Shown here piece after piece: positions 26,435 to 36,091 of a DNA stretch of 64,000 nt. This DNA is from Sphaerochaeta sp. GTDB taxonomy: Bacteria; Spirochaetota; Spirochaetia; Sphaerochaetales; Sphaerochaetaceae. The position numbers and the translations under genes were made by a program. Every line of letters begins with the position of its first letter. Position 1 is the stretch's first letter. The stretch spans positions 186,001-250,000 of the forward strand of contig JAKVPA010000002.1 in the NCBI GenBank assembly GCA_022482495.1, in the 5' to 3' direction. A model generated the notes under the pieces. That model was not told the origin of the DNA. It did not search any database and saw only the letters and a program-made list of their open reading frames with translations.

Positions 26435-28000
26435 ATGGATGACATCATCCTGGAAATGAAACACATCACCAAGACGTTCCCCGGCGTCCGGGCGCTTGAC
26501 GACGTCAGCCTGAGCGTTCGTCGTGGAGAGATCCACGCGATCTGCGGGGAGAACGGCGCCGGCAAATCAACGTTGATGAAGGTCCTCAGCGGAGTCTACC
26601 CATTCGGCTCCTATGAAGGGGAGATCATCTACGACGGGAAACCATGCGCATTCCAGAGCATCAGGGACAGTGAGAAGACGGGGATCGTCATTATCCACCA
26701 GGAGTTGGCGTTGGTCCCCATGCTCAGCATCGGAGAGAACATGTTCCTTGGCAACGAGCAAGGAACGAAATTCAACATTGACTGGAACGAGACGTACGGG
26801 AAAGCGGACCAGTATCTCAAGCTGGTCGGCCTGCATGAGAATTCCCATACGTTGATCAAGGATCTTGGGGTAGGGAAGCAGCAGTTGGTGGAGATCGCCA
26901 AGGCGCTGGCCAAGGACGTGAAGCTGCTCATTCTGGACGAACCTACGGCGTCGCTGAACGAAGAGGACAGCAAGCATCTGCTGGATCTGTTGCTGGGATT
27001 CAAGAAGAAGGGGATGACCTCCATCATCATCTCCCACAAGATCAACGAGATCGCCTACTGCGCCGACTCGGTCACCATCATGCGTGACGGCGCGGTGATC
27101 CGTGAGATGACCAAGGAGGAAGGCTTTGACGAAAAGACCATCGTCAACGCCATGGTGGGGCGGGATCTGGCCCATCGCTTCCCCCAGCGCGTCCCCAACA
27201 TCGGGCCGGTGGTCTTCGAGGTGAAGGACTGGACGGTGTACCACCCGACCTACCACGACAAAAAGGTGTGCAACGACATCTCCATCACGCTCCGCAAAGG
27301 GGAGATCCTGGGCATCAGCGGACTGATGGGCGCCGGCCGCACCGAATTCGCCATGAGCCTGTTCGGCCACAGCTACGGCACCAACATCACCGGCCATACG
27401 TACATCAACGGCAAGGAAGTGGTGATGAAGAGCCCCAAGGAAGCCATCGAGCACAAGCTGAGCTACGTGACGGAGGACCGCAAGGGCAACGGATTGATTC
27501 TGCCGGAACCAATCACCACCAACACGACGCTCTCCAGCCTGTACAAGATCGTCAAGAAGGGACGGAAGATCACCATTGACCGGGACATGGAAGTCAACGA
27601 AGCGAAGAAGTACATCAAGGAAATGGGGACGAAATGCTCTTCCCATGAGCAGATCGTCAGCAACCTGTCCGGCGGAAACCAGCAGAAGGTGCTGCTGGGC
27701 AAGTGGTTGTTCGCCGAGCCGGACATCCTGTTCCTGGATGAACCGACCCGCGGCATCGACGTCGGCGCGAAGTATGAGATTTACTGCCTGATGAACTCCA
27801 TTGTGGAGAAGGGCAAGTCAATCATCATGATTTCGTCCGAAATGCCGGAACTTTTGGGGATGTGCGACCGGATCTACGTGATGAGCGAAGGTCGGATCGC
27901 CGGAGAATTGACGCACGAGGAAGCTACCCAGGAGAAGATCCTGACCATGATCCTCAACAGTGAAAAAGGGAGAGTGAACTTAGATGGAAGGAAAGATTGA
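26435..28000 (+). CDS. Sugar ABC transporter ATP-binding protein (GguA/XylG type)
   Basis: This 521-residue protein has two tandem ABC domains, as in all CUT2 monosaccharide transporters. Domain 1 has Walker A GENGAGKST near residue 37, a diverged signature LGVGKQQLVE and Walker B LLILDEPTASLNEED. Domain 2 has the degenerate first motif SGLMGAGRTE near residue 298, then LSGGNQQKVLLGKWL and LFLDEPTRGIDVGAK. The GNGLILPEPI stretch is typical of GguA/MmsA-type proteins. It overlaps the permease gene by 17 bases. Confidence 0.93.
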   Translation: MDDIILEMKHITKTFPGVRALDDVSLSVRRGEIHAICGENGAGKSTLMKVLSGVYPFGSYEGEIIYDGKPCAFQSIRDSEKTGIVIIHQELALVPMLSIGENMFLGNEQGTKFNIDWNETYGKADQYLKLVGLHENSHTLIKDLGVGKQQLVEIAKALAKDVKLLILDEPTASLNEEDSKHLLDLLLGFKKKGMTSIIISHKINEIAYCADSVTIMRDGAVIREMTKEEGFDEKTIVNAMVGRDLAHRFPQRVPNIGPVVFEVKDWTVYHPTYHDKKVCNDISITLRKGEILGISGLMGAGRTEFAMSLFGHSYGTNITGHTYINGKEVVMKSPKEAIEHKLSYVTEDRKGNGLILPEPITTNTTLSSLYKIVKKGRKITIDRDMEVNEAKKYIKEMGTKCSSHEQIVSNLSGGNQQKVLLGKWLFAEPDILFLDEPTRGIDVGAKYEIYCLMNSIVEKGKSIIMISSEMPELLGMCDRIYVMSEGRIAGELTHEEATQEKILTMILNSEKGRVNLDGRKD

Positions 28001-29165
28001 AAAGAAATCAGGGATCAGGACGAACGCCATTCTGCTCGCCCTGGTCTCCGTGATGGTGCTGTTTGAGATTTTGATCAGGGCTGAAGGAAAAGGTTCCTTG
28101 TTCGCTCCGGCGAACATCTCCAACCTGATCAACCAGAACGCCTACGTGGTGATCCTGGCCGTCGGCATGCTGCTGTGTATCCTCACCGGTGGGAACATCG
28201 ACCTTTCCGTCGGTTCGATCGTCTGTCTGGTCGGAGCGGTGGCCGGTACGTTGATCGTCAACATGGGGATGAACATCTACCTTGCCATCATCATCTGCCT
28301 GCTGTTCGGCATCCTCTTGGGCGCCTGGCAGGGCTACTGGATCGCCTATGTCCGCATCCCGCCGTTCATCGTCACGCTGGCCGGCATGTTGTTGTTCCGC
28401 GGACTTGCCAACGTCATCCTCAACGGACTGACCATTTCCCCATTCCCGGAGAACTACCTCAGGCTGTTCACCAGCTACATTCCGGAGTCGGACAACGACG
28501 CGTTGCAGATGACCGTCTCCCTCTCTGTCGCCGGGGTGATCTGCATCCTGTACGTGATCAGCGAGATCGCCAGCCGCAAGGACAAGATCCGCAAGGGCTA
28601 TGCCACGGAAAGTTCCGGGGCGATGATCACCAAGACGGTGTTGATCTGCGCGTTCGCCATGGCGTTCGCCACGTTGCTCGGCCTGCACAAAGGCCTTCCC
28701 ATCGTGCTGGTCTGGCTGGCCGTGATCATCTTCGTCTATGGCTACTTCACCAACAGGACGGTTCCCGGCCGGTATTTCTACGCCATGGGCGGCAATGAGA
28801 AAGCTGCCATTCTTTCCGGCATTGACACCAACAAAGTATTGTTCTTCGCCTACACCAACATGGCCTTCCTCTCCGCCATCGCGGCCCTGGTCTGCTGCGC
28901 GCGTTTCAACAGCGCCACGCCGTCGGCCGGTACGTCGTACGAGATGGATGCCATCGGTTCCTGTTTCATCGGTGGCGCCAGCGCCTACGGTGGTTCGGGA
29001 ACGGTGGGGGGCGCCATCGTCGGCGCGCTTCTGATGGGCGTTCTGAACAACGGTATGTCCATTCTGGGAATCGACGCGAACTGGCAGAAGGCGGTCAAAG
29101 GTCTGGTACTGCTCGCAGCGGTCATCTTTGACGTCCTTTCCAAGAAACGAAGGAAGAACGACTGA
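27984..29165 (+). CDS. Sugar ABC transporter permease (GguB/XylH type)
   Basis: This 393-residue inner-membrane subunit has about ten hydrophobic segments. CUT2 permease signatures include GGNIDLSVGSIVCLVGAVAG near residue 70 and the C-terminal GASAYGGSGTVGGAIVGALL. With the double ATPase and ChvE-like receptor it forms a complete transporter of the CUT2 class. The gene overlaps the ATPase gene and is followed after 6 bases by the LacI-family regulator. Confidence 0.93.
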   Translation: MEGKIEKKSGIRTNAILLALVSVMVLFEILIRAEGKGSLFAPANISNLINQNAYVVILAVGMLLCILTGGNIDLSVGSIVCLVGAVAGTLIVNMGMNIYLAIIICLLFGILLGAWQGYWIAYVRIPPFIVTLAGMLLFRGLANVILNGLTISPFPENYLRLFTSYIPESDNDALQMTVSLSVAGVICILYVISEIASRKDKIRKGYATESSGAMITKTVLICAFAMAFATLLGLHKGLPIVLVWLAVIIFVYGYFTNRTVPGRYFYAMGGNEKAAILSGIDTNKVLFFAYTNMAFLSAIAALVCCARFNSATPSAGTSYEMDAIGSCFIGGASAYGGSGTVGGAIVGALLMGVLNNGMSILGIDANWQKAVKGLVLLAAVIFDVLSKKRRKND

Positions 29166-29171
29166 GACGCC

Positions 29172-30239
29172 ATGGTGACCATCAAGGAAATCGCAGAGAA
29201 GACAGGCTTTTCCCGTGGGACGGTGGATCGGGTCCTGCACGGCAGACCGGGGGTGAATCCCCAGACGGTCCGCCTGGTGATGCAGGTCGCCGCCGAACTG
29301 GGATACCACGCCAACGCCGCCGGCGTCCTGCTTGCGGCGCGCAAGCGTCCCACCCGCATGGGATGCCTGCTCCCTGATGTGGGCAACGATTTCTTTCGTG
29401 ACGTGATGAGCGGTCTGGTGGCCGCGCAGAAGGAACTCTCCTGTTACGGGCTTTCGCTGACCATCAAGCACCTGCGGGGCTTTGATGGGGAAAAACACCT
29501 GAAGGGCATCGATGAGTTGATCGAAGAGGGGTGCAACGCGTTGCTCCTGACGACGATCAACTCCCAGGAGATCCGCCAGAAGATCGACACGCTGGTCGAC
29601 CAAGGCATCCCGGTGGCCTGCATCAACACCGATGTCCCCTCGTCCAAACGATTGTTCTACGTGGGAACGGACTACTACAAGTCAGGCAAGACGACGGCGG
29701 GGCTTCTCTCCATGATGGAGCGCACGCCGCAGAAGGTGCTGGTGTTCACCGGATCATTTGACATCTTCGGCCACAACGAACGCATCCGAGGGTTTTTGGA
29801 TGAACTGCATGAGAAAGGCATTCCGTTTGAGGTGGTTGGCAAGGAACAGACGCTGGATGACAACGTCGTCGCCTACCAGGTGGCCAGCAAGCTGTTTCCC
29901 CTGCATCCGGAGGTGACGACGGTGTTCATCGTCGCGGGAGGCGTCTACGGCGTCTGCCGCGCCTTGGAGGAGAGCGGGCTTCCCAACAAGCCGCATGTCT
30001 TCTCATTTGATGACATCCCGGATACGGTGCGCTATCTGAAGGATGGTGTCATTGACGCAACGGTGACCCAATGGCCGTATGACCAAGGGTACCAAGGGGT
30101 CAAACGGTTGTTTGAGGCCGTCATTGAGCAACATGGAACCAATGGATTCATGGGAAAAAACCGCAACCTGATCCTCTCCCCCTTGATCTTCATCAAGGAA
30201 AACGTCAGGAGCGGGTGTGATACGATGGAGGCAACGTGA
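29172..30239 (+). CDS. LacI-family regulator of the xylose operon
   Basis: This 355-residue protein has an N-terminal helix-turn-helix (TIKEIAEKTGFSRGTVDRVL, residues 3-22) and a hinge. A periplasmic-binding-protein-like sensor domain (type I) follows from residue 60. The gene lies inside the xylose operon between permease and xylB and overlaps xylB. Autoregulation through the palindrome at 25247 is likely. The sensor most resembles the branch that binds free sugars, so xylose is a reasonable but unproven inducer. Confidence 0.9.
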   Translation: MVTIKEIAEKTGFSRGTVDRVLHGRPGVNPQTVRLVMQVAAELGYHANAAGVLLAARKRPTRMGCLLPDVGNDFFRDVMSGLVAAQKELSCYGLSLTIKHLRGFDGEKHLKGIDELIEEGCNALLLTTINSQEIRQKIDTLVDQGIPVACINTDVPSSKRLFYVGTDYYKSGKTTAGLLSMMERTPQKVLVFTGSFDIFGHNERIRGFLDELHEKGIPFEVVGKEQTLDDNVVAYQVASKLFPLHPEVTTVFIVAGGVYGVCRALEESGLPNKPHVFSFDDIPDTVRYLKDGVIDATVTQWPYDQGYQGVKRLFEAVIEQHGTNGFMGKNRNLILSPLIFIKENVRSGCDTMEAT

Positions 30240-31723
30240 TGGGTATTACGGCAGGATTGGATGTCGGTACGCAGAGCACCAAGCTGGTCTGCTACGATCC
30301 TGAGCAAAAGGCGGTCGTCGCCAAGGCATCGGCGTCCTACGCGCTGGTCAGCAAGGATGACGGGACGCGGGAGCAGGAGGCGTCTTGGTTCACCGACGCG
30401 GTGAAGTCCTGCTTCTCCCAGATTCCTGGGGAAATCCGCAAGCGCGTCACCGCCATCGGGGTTTCCGGGCAGCAGCACGGCTTCGTGCCGCTGGATGCCA
30501 ACGGGGAAGTCATCGCTCCGGTGAAACTGTGGTGCGATACCTCGACAGCCAAGGAATGCGCCCAATTGACCGAAAAACTGGGGGGGGCCAAGGCGGTCTT
30601 TGCGTTGATCGGCAACCAGATCCTTCCCGGCTACACGGCGGGGAAGATCTTCGCGATGAAGCTGCACCAGCCAAACCTGTTCCGTCGTCTTGCCCATATC
30701 CTGCTTCCCCACGATTACGTGAACTATTATCTCACCGGCCGGTATGTGATGGAGCCGGGAGACGCCAGCGGGACTGCGTTGTTCGACATCAGCCGGAGGA
30801 CGTGGTCCACCCAGGTGCTCCAGGCCATCGACCCGGAGGCGAATTGGGACGCGCTGCTTCCCCCGCTGGTTCCTTCCTCCCAGGTGATCGGGAACCTGAC
30901 GCCCAAGGCGGCGCTCCAGCTGGGGCTGGATGAAAGCGTGGTGGTCTCCGCCGGCGGCGGGGACAACATGATGGCGGCCATCGGCACGGGATGCGTCAGC
31001 CAGGGGGTGATGACGGTCAGCATGGGAACCAGCGGAACGTTGTTCGGCTACAGCGGCAAGCCCATCGCCGATCCATCGGGATGTCTCGCCGGTTTCTGCA
31101 GTTCCTCCGGTGGTTGGCTTCCCCTGCTGTGCACGATGAACTGCACCGTGGCGACGGAGGAAGTACGGTCCTTGTTCGACTTGGACGTCGTCACGCTGGA
31201 CGGCATGGCGGCCACCGAGCCGATCGGAGCCCGCGGGGTGACGATGCTGCCGTATTTCAACGGGGAACGTACCCCGAACTATCCCAACGGCAAGGCGGTG
31301 CTGGCCGGTTTCACGTTGGACACGATGAAAAAGAGCGTCATCGCCCGGGCGGCGTTGGAAAGCGCCGTCTATTCGCTTCGCTACGGCATGGACGCGTTCG
31401 TCGCGCTGGGGTTCACCCCCACCTCGATCGTCCTGACCGGAGGAGGGGCGAACAGCCCGATCTGGCGCCAGATGGTAAGTGATGTGTTCTCCCTTCCGGT
31501 GACCGTACCGGTCATCGGGGAGAGTGCTGCGTTCGGGGCGGCAATCCAGGCGCTCTGGGCGTCCGGGAAGGAAGGAGGCGACCTCGCAGCCATCGTGGCG
31601 AGGCATGTCCGGATGGACACGCGTAAGGCATGTGTGCCGGAGCGGGAAGCGAAGGCGGCGTACGATGAGGCGTATCATCGGTTCCTCCGCTACAGCGACA
31701 CCCTCGCTCCGTTGTTTTCCTGA
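30239..31723 (+). CDS. xylB: Xylulokinase
   Basis: This 494-residue FGGY-family kinase phosphorylates D-xylulose to xylulose 5-phosphate. The N-terminal phosphate-binding loop is [13 protein letters not shown]. The family signatures [13 protein letters not shown] and, in the C-terminal half, [19 protein letters not shown] are present. I chose ATG 30239, with GGAGG 8 bases upstream. A GTG at 30236 is possible. The start overlaps the LacI stop, and the following xylA gene fixes the substrate as xylulose. Confidence 0.95.
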   Translation: MGITAGLDVGTQSTKLVCYDPEQKAVVAKASASYALVSKDDGTREQEASWFTDAVKSCFSQIPGEIRKRVTAIGVSGQQHGFVPLDANGEVIAPVKLWCDTSTAKECAQLTEKLGGAKAVFALIGNQILPGYTAGKIFAMKLHQPNLFRRLAHILLPHDYVNYYLTGRYVMEPGDASGTALFDISRRTWSTQVLQAIDPEANWDALLPPLVPSSQVIGNLTPKAALQLGLDESVVVSAGGGDNMMAAIGTGCVSQGVMTVSMGTSGTLFGYSGKPIADPSGCLAGFCSSSGGWLPLLCTMNCTVATEEVRSLFDLDVVTLDGMAATEPIGARGVTMLPYFNGERTPNYPNGKAVLAGFTLDTMKKSVIARAALESAVYSLRYGMDAFVALGFTPTSIVLTGGGANSPIWRQMVSDVFSLPVTVPVIGESAAFGAAIQALWASGKEGGDLAAIVARHVRMDTRKACVPEREAKAAYDEAYHRFLRYSDTLAPLFS

Positions 31724-31734
31724 GGAGGTACAGG

Positions 31735-33069
31735 ATGCAGGACTATTTTGTCGGAGACCGGGAGTATTTCCCCGGCATCAAGAAGATCCAGTATGAAGGC
31801 AAGGAGTCACAGAACCCGCTTGCGTTCCATTTTTATGACGCAAAGAAGAAGATCGGGGGCAAGACGATGGCCGAGCATCTGCGCTTCGCCACGGCATACT
31901 GGCACAGTTTCTGCGCCAACGGCACCGACCAGTTTGGCAGCGGGACGCTGCAGTTCCCATGGGACGACCCGGATCCCAAGGCCAAGGCCCGCAAGAAGGC
32001 CGACGCCGCGTTCGAGTTCATCACCAAACTGGGCACGCCGTTCTACTGTTTCCATGATGTGGATGCGTCATGGGAAGGGGACAGCGCGGAAGCGTACGTG
32101 GAGAACTACCACCAGACGGCCGACTGGCTTCTGGAACGGCAGAAGGCCACCGGGGTGAAGCTCCTGTGGAACACCTCCAACGTGTTCAGCCATCCCCGGT
32201 ACATGAATGGCGCGGCTACCAACCCGGAATTCGACATCCTCTGCCGCTCCGCCGTGCAGGTGAAGACCAGCCTGGACGTCAACGTGCAGCTCGGTGGCCA
32301 GAACTACGTGTTCTGGGGAGGCCGGGAAGGGTACATGACGCTTCTGAACACCAACATGAAACGGGAGCGCGAGCATCTGGGCCGGTACCTTGCCATGGCG
32401 CGTGACTACGGACGGAAGATTGGGTTCACCGGGACGTTCCTCATCGAACCGAAGCCGATGGAACCGACCAAGCACCAGTACGACTACGATGCCCAGACGG
32501 CCATTGCGTTCATCAGGGAGTTCGGGCTGGAGAAGGATTTCAAGTGCAACATCGAGGCGAACCACGCCACGCTGGCCGGTCACTCGTTCGACCATGACCT
32601 GCAGGTGTGCGCCGACAACGGCCTCTTGGGTTCGGTGGACGCCAACCAGGGAGACCGGTTCAACGGATGGGACACCGACGAGTTCCCGTCGGATGTGTAC
32701 GAGACGACCCGTGCCATGCTGGTGATCCTCCGCAGCGGAGGACTGCACACCGGCGGACTGAACTTCGACGCAAAGCGTCGGCGCAACTCCACCGATCCGG
32801 AAGACCTGTTCATCGCCCACATCGGAGGGATGGACTCGTTCGCCCTGGGTCTGGAGATCGCCTACCGGATCATCCAGGACGGCAAGCTTGACAAGTTCGT
32901 TACGGACCGCTACACCTCGTACGACACCGGACTGGGCAGGCAGTTCGAGGACGGAAAGCTGGATTTCGCCCAGCTGGCCGAGCACGGCATGCACGCGCCC
33001 TGCAGGCTGGTCAGCGGGAAGCAGGAGTACCTGAACAACCTGTTGAACGACTACCTGTTTGGTCGGTAA
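31735..33069 (+). CDS. xylA: Xylose isomerase
   Basis: This 444-residue enzyme converts D-xylose to D-xylulose and needs divalent metal. Active-site histidine and aspartate lie in [14 protein letters not shown] (written here FYCFHDVD, near residue 103). Metal ligands are in [30 protein letters not shown] and GSVDANQGD. Class II length with the N-terminal insertion of about 40 residues matches Thermotoga and Clostridium enzymes. GAGGAGGTACAGG gives a strong ribosome site. It is the last gene of the operon, followed by a terminator hairpin. Confidence 0.97.
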   Translation: MQDYFVGDREYFPGIKKIQYEGKESQNPLAFHFYDAKKKIGGKTMAEHLRFATAYWHSFCANGTDQFGSGTLQFPWDDPDPKAKARKKADAAFEFITKLGTPFYCFHDVDASWEGDSAEAYVENYHQTADWLLERQKATGVKLLWNTSNVFSHPRYMNGAATNPEFDILCRSAVQVKTSLDVNVQLGGQNYVFWGGREGYMTLLNTNMKREREHLGRYLAMARDYGRKIGFTGTFLIEPKPMEPTKHQYDYDAQTAIAFIREFGLEKDFKCNIEANHATLAGHSFDHDLQVCADNGLLGSVDANQGDRFNGWDTDEFPSDVYETTRAMLVILRSGGLHTGGLNFDAKRRRNSTDPEDLFIAHIGGMDSFALGLEIAYRIIQDGKLDKFVTDRYTSYDTGLGRQFEDGKLDFAQLAEHGMHAPCRLVSGKQEYLNNLLNDYLFGR

Positions 33070-33094
33070 AAAAAATCCATGCGGTTGCATGGAT
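33068..33094 (-). terminator. Terminator of the minus-strand sulfur-redox operon
   Basis: ATCCATGC (33075-33082) pairs with GCATGGAT (33087-33094). On the minus strand the stem is followed by a run of seven or more T. It serves the rhodanese operon that ends at 33137. Confidence 0.75.
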
Positions 33095-33105
33095 CTTACA
33101 GGAGC

Positions 33106-33128
33106 AAGGCCGCCGGAATGGCGGCCTT
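33106..33128. terminator. Hairpin between xylA and the convergent operon
   Basis: AAGGCCGCC pairs with GGCGGCCTT around a 5-base loop. The T content after it on the plus strand is modest (TTGTGTTGTCT). It is the best candidate for the end of the xylose operon transcript. Confidence 0.6.
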
Positions 33129-33136
33129 GTGTTGTC

Positions 33137-34171
33137 TCAGATGAACAGGTTGACGTCTCCTTTGCTCGCTTCTCCCATGTAGGTGCCGACTCCCCCGACC
33201 TCGACGCCGTCCAGGAGTTCGTCCTTGGTGATGCCCATGATGTCCATCGACATCTGGCAGGCGATGAACCGCACGTTGTTCTGCTTGGCCGTCTGGAACA
33301 TCGTCTTGAGCTGGTCGACCTGTTTCTTCTTCATCCGGCCCTTCATCATTTTCGGCCCCATGCCGCAGAAGTTCATCGACGAGAGGGACAGGTCATCCAT
33401 GTTCTTGGGAAGCATGGCGCCGAACATTTTGCCCATGAAGTCCTTCTTCACCCGATGGTCCGGCTTCTTCCTGAGGACGGAAAGCCCCCAGAAGGTGAAG
33501 AACATCGTCACCGGTTTTCCGGATGCCGCCGCTCCGTTGGCAAGTACGAACGCCGCCAGGGCGCGGTCGAAATCATTGGAGAAGACGATGATCGTCGCCG
33601 CTTTGGTGCAGACCGGGATGGAACACGCCTCTTTCTGCTCTCCCTTCTTGATGGATGCCGTGATGATGCCTCCGTCTTCCGTCACGCCCTCCAGCGTGTT
33701 GCCGGTCATCTGGCACCACGATTTGACGTCACTGCGGAAACCGGGATCGGTCGCCTTGACGATCAGGCGCTCGCCGACATCCAGCGAGTCCATCTTCTGT
33801 TTCAGTGATACGATCGGGCCGGGGCACTGCAGGCCGCAGGCGTCCAGCGTCAGCGAATCGTCTCCTTTTGCTTCCATCTTCGGTTCCTCCTTGATCGTCA
33901 TCGCTTCCTTGTCGGCGATGACGGCATGCCAGCTCTTGTATCCTCCGGTGACGTTCACCACGTTGGTGAACCCATGCTGCAAGAGCACCCGTCCCGCAAT
34001 GTGTCCCCTGAGCCCGATGGCGCACATCAGAACGATCGGGCGGTCCTTGGGCAGCTTGTCCAGGTGTTCCCGGATGGACGCGTGGGGCAGGTTCACCGCC
34101 CCGCTGATCGAACCGAGGGAATACTCCATCGCCGTCCGGACATCCACCAGGTACGCGCCGTTCTTCACCAT
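33137..34171 (-). CDS. Rhodanese-TusA-DsrE domain protein
   Basis: This 344-residue sulfur-transfer protein has three domains. The rhodanese domain at residues 1-85 has active-site Cys in VLMCAIGLRG. The TusA/SirA domain at about 100-175 has the CPGP motif in LDACGLQCPGP. A DsrE-like domain fills the rest (VCTKAATIIVFSNDFDRALA, and later FIACQMSMDIMG). In many anaerobes these three domains are fused to the C-terminus of a CoA-disulfide reductase. Here the upstream reductase frame ends in the linker, 7 bases past this ATG. One missing base would explain the split, and the joined protein would be about 808 residues. Natural translational coupling is the alternative. Confidence 0.87.
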   Translation of the reverse strand: MVKNGAYLVDVRTAMEYSLGSISGAVNLPHASIREHLDKLPKDRPIVLMCAIGLRGHIAGRVLLQHGFTNVVNVTGGYKSWHAVIADKEAMTIKEEPKMEAKGDDSLTLDACGLQCPGPIVSLKQKMDSLDVGERLIVKATDPGFRSDVKSWCQMTGNTLEGVTEDGGIITASIKKGEQKEACSIPVCTKAATIIVFSNDFDRALAAFVLANGAAASGKPVTMFFTFWGLSVLRKKPDHRVKKDFMGKMFGAMLPKNMDDLSLSSMNFCGMGPKMMKGRMKKKQVDQLKTMFQTAKQNNVRFIACQMSMDIMGITKDELLDGVEVGGVGTYMGEASKGDVNLFI

Positions 34172-35562
34172 CTCCTCGCCTGCTGCCAGTCGACCAGATG
34201 GTCCAGGCCATCCAGATCGTTGGACGCGATGAAGCCCAGCATGTTCAGCGTGTCCTTGGCGCTGTTGAACGGAGGCGCGTAGGCCTGTTCGAACGACTCC
34301 AGATCCCGTACCGTCCCGCCATGGGAAAGCAGTACGGAAAGCACGTCGATCTTCTTGTCCACCCCATGGTAGCCGACCACCTGGCCGCCCAGGAGCTTGC
34401 CGGACGGCTTCTCATAGACGATCTTCGCCGTCAGCTGGGTGGAGCCGGGGTAGTAGGACGCGTGGTCCGGCGTGTGGGTGACGGCCACTCCGAAGGTCAA
34501 CCCTTCCTTGGCCGCCGTACGTGCGTTCATTCCGACACTTCCCGCCGCCAGGTCAAACACCTTGGCCACCGACGCGCCGTAGGTGCCCGGGTATGGGGTG
34601 GTGGGCTTGCCCAGCACGATGGAATCGGCGCACAGCCGCGCCATCTTGTTGGCCGGTCCCGCCAGGGCCACGGCCCACGGTTTTCCGGTGAACGGAGAAG
34701 GAAAGGCGATGGCGTCCCCGATGGCCCAGATGAACGGATCGCTGGTCTGGAACTTCTCGTTGACCAGATGTATCCCTTTCGCATCCACGGTGAGTCCCGC
34801 CTCTTTTGCCAGGTGGGAATCCGGCATCACGCCGATGGAGAGGATCACCAGATCGACGTCGCTGATCGTCTTGTCGGGAAGCACCACCTGTACGGTATCC
34901 CCGGTTCGGACGATTTTCTGCAGGGGGCTGGAGAGCCTGAGCTCGACCCCATGGCTGCGCAGCGCCTGATGGACGAACACCGCCATGTCGTAATCCAGCG
35001 GCGTCATGCACTGCGGGGCGGCCTCGACCAACGTGACGGCGATGCCTTTCTCCGAAAGGTTCTCCGCCATCTCCAGACCGATGAACCCACCACCGACGAC
35101 CACCGCTTTCTTGGCCTTTTTCATCGTGGCCACCACACGGTCGATGTCCGGAATGTTCCGTACCGTCAGGACGGCCGGGTCATCCACGCCGGGAAGCGGC
35201 GGGACGAACGGCTTGGCGCCGGGACTGAGCACCAGCGCGTCATACGCCTGTTTCTGCTCTTTCCCGTCCTTTCCCTTCACCGTGACGGTTTTCCCCTTGG
35301 GGTCGATGGCCGTCACTTCCGTGTCGGTGTGAAGCTGGATGCCGAACACATCGGTGAATGTCGCGGGAGGGGTGACAAGCAGCCGTTCCCGGTCCTGGAT
35401 GACGCCTCCGGCGTAGTAGGGAAGCCCGCAGTTGGCGAAGCTGACGTACGGCCCCTTCTCATACAGGATGATGGTCGCGTCCTCATCCAGTCTCCGTAAT
35501 CTCGCCGCGGCACCCGCGCCGCCGGCGACTCCTCCCACCACCACATAGGTCTTGCCACTCAT
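34165..35562 (-). CDS. CoA-disulfide reductase / NADH oxidase-type flavoprotein
   Basis: This 465-residue FAD- and NAD(P)H-dependent enzyme belongs to the pyridine nucleotide-disulfide family. The FAD loop VVGGVAGGAGAAARLRRLDE is at residues 7-26, and the single redox cysteine of this subfamily is in FANCGLPYY near residue 43. The NAD(P) loop is AVVVGGGFIGLEMAE near residue 153, and the second FAD site is AIGDAIAF. It probably reduces CoA disulfide or persulfides. It is coupled to the rhodanese-TusA-DsrE unit downstream and to a MarR regulator upstream (4-base overlap). The C-terminal end LVDWQQARRW looks like a frameshifted linker. Confidence 0.9.
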   Translation of the reverse strand: MSGKTYVVVGGVAGGAGAAARLRRLDEDATIILYEKGPYVSFANCGLPYYAGGVIQDRERLLVTPPATFTDVFGIQLHTDTEVTAIDPKGKTVTVKGKDGKEQKQAYDALVLSPGAKPFVPPLPGVDDPAVLTVRNIPDIDRVVATMKKAKKAVVVGGGFIGLEMAENLSEKGIAVTLVEAAPQCMTPLDYDMAVFVHQALRSHGVELRLSSPLQKIVRTGDTVQVVLPDKTISDVDLVILSIGVMPDSHLAKEAGLTVDAKGIHLVNEKFQTSDPFIWAIGDAIAFPSPFTGKPWAVALAGPANKMARLCADSIVLGKPTTPYPGTYGASVAKVFDLAAGSVGMNARTAAKEGLTFGVAVTHTPDHASYYPGSTQLTAKIVYEKPSGKLLGGQVVGYHGVDKKIDVLSVLLSHGGTVRDLESFEQAYAPPFNSAKDTLNMLGFIASNDLDGLDHLVDWQQARRW

Positions 35563-35921
35563 TCCGTTTCTCCTTTTGTGAGCATCTGGTTGATATACGC
35601 CGGGATGGCCACATCACTGCTTTTTATCAAGGAAAGGGCTTTCTCGCCTTCCTCCGTGATGGACACCACGTTGTTCCGCCGGTCCACCGGGGAGCTGGAG
35701 CGCACCACCAACTTTTTCTGTTCCAGGACATCCAGAAGCCGGGTCATCCGGGAAGGGGAAAGCCGCATCTGGCAGGCGATGCTTTTCCCATCCTCGTACC
35801 CGTGTTCCAGCGCGCAGAGCAGGGATGCCTGCATGAACGTCAGCTGGTATTTCCGCTGGATGTCGTCTTCGATTTTCTGGATATCCACGATCAGGCGCCG
35901 TAAGGCGCAGAAGTCCACCAT
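35559..35921 (-). CDS. MarR-family transcriptional regulator
   Basis: This 120-residue winged-helix repressor starts at 35921 (MVDFCALRRLIVDIQKIEDD), with GAGGTG upstream. An in-frame start at 35969 would overlap the operator region. The recognition helix region is CQMRLSPSRMTRLLDVLEQK and the wing is SSPVDRRNNVVSITEEGE, both typical of MarR. A cysteine at residue 5 and another at 30 could sense oxidants or reactive sulfur, which fits the operon. The gene leads the sulfur-redox operon and is divergent from transketolase. Confidence 0.88.
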   Translation of the reverse strand: MVDFCALRRLIVDIQKIEDDIQRKYQLTFMQASLLCALEHGYEDGKSIACQMRLSPSRMTRLLDVLEQKKLVVRSSSPVDRRNNVVSITEEGEKALSLIKSSDVAIPAYINQMLTKGETE

Positions 35922-35944
35922 ACCCACCTCGGATAAATATTTGA

Positions 35945-35962
35945 TATTAACAATTATTGATA
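35945..35962. promoter_or_regulatory. Candidate MarR operator
   Basis: TATTAACAATTATTGATA is symmetric at 14 of 18 positions. It lies 24 bases upstream of the MarR start in the AT-rich divergent region. It is the natural place for autoregulation, but no binding data exist. Confidence 0.4.
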
Positions 35963-36091
35963 CTAGCAACTAATTGGAAACCTGTCAACATTTTGTTGCC
36001 GTACCACTGGAAAAATGTCGTCCAGGTGATACGATGGAGAAAACGTGGTACACTGGAATCCGATTGGATTTGGAAACAAGAGGAGTTGCGA

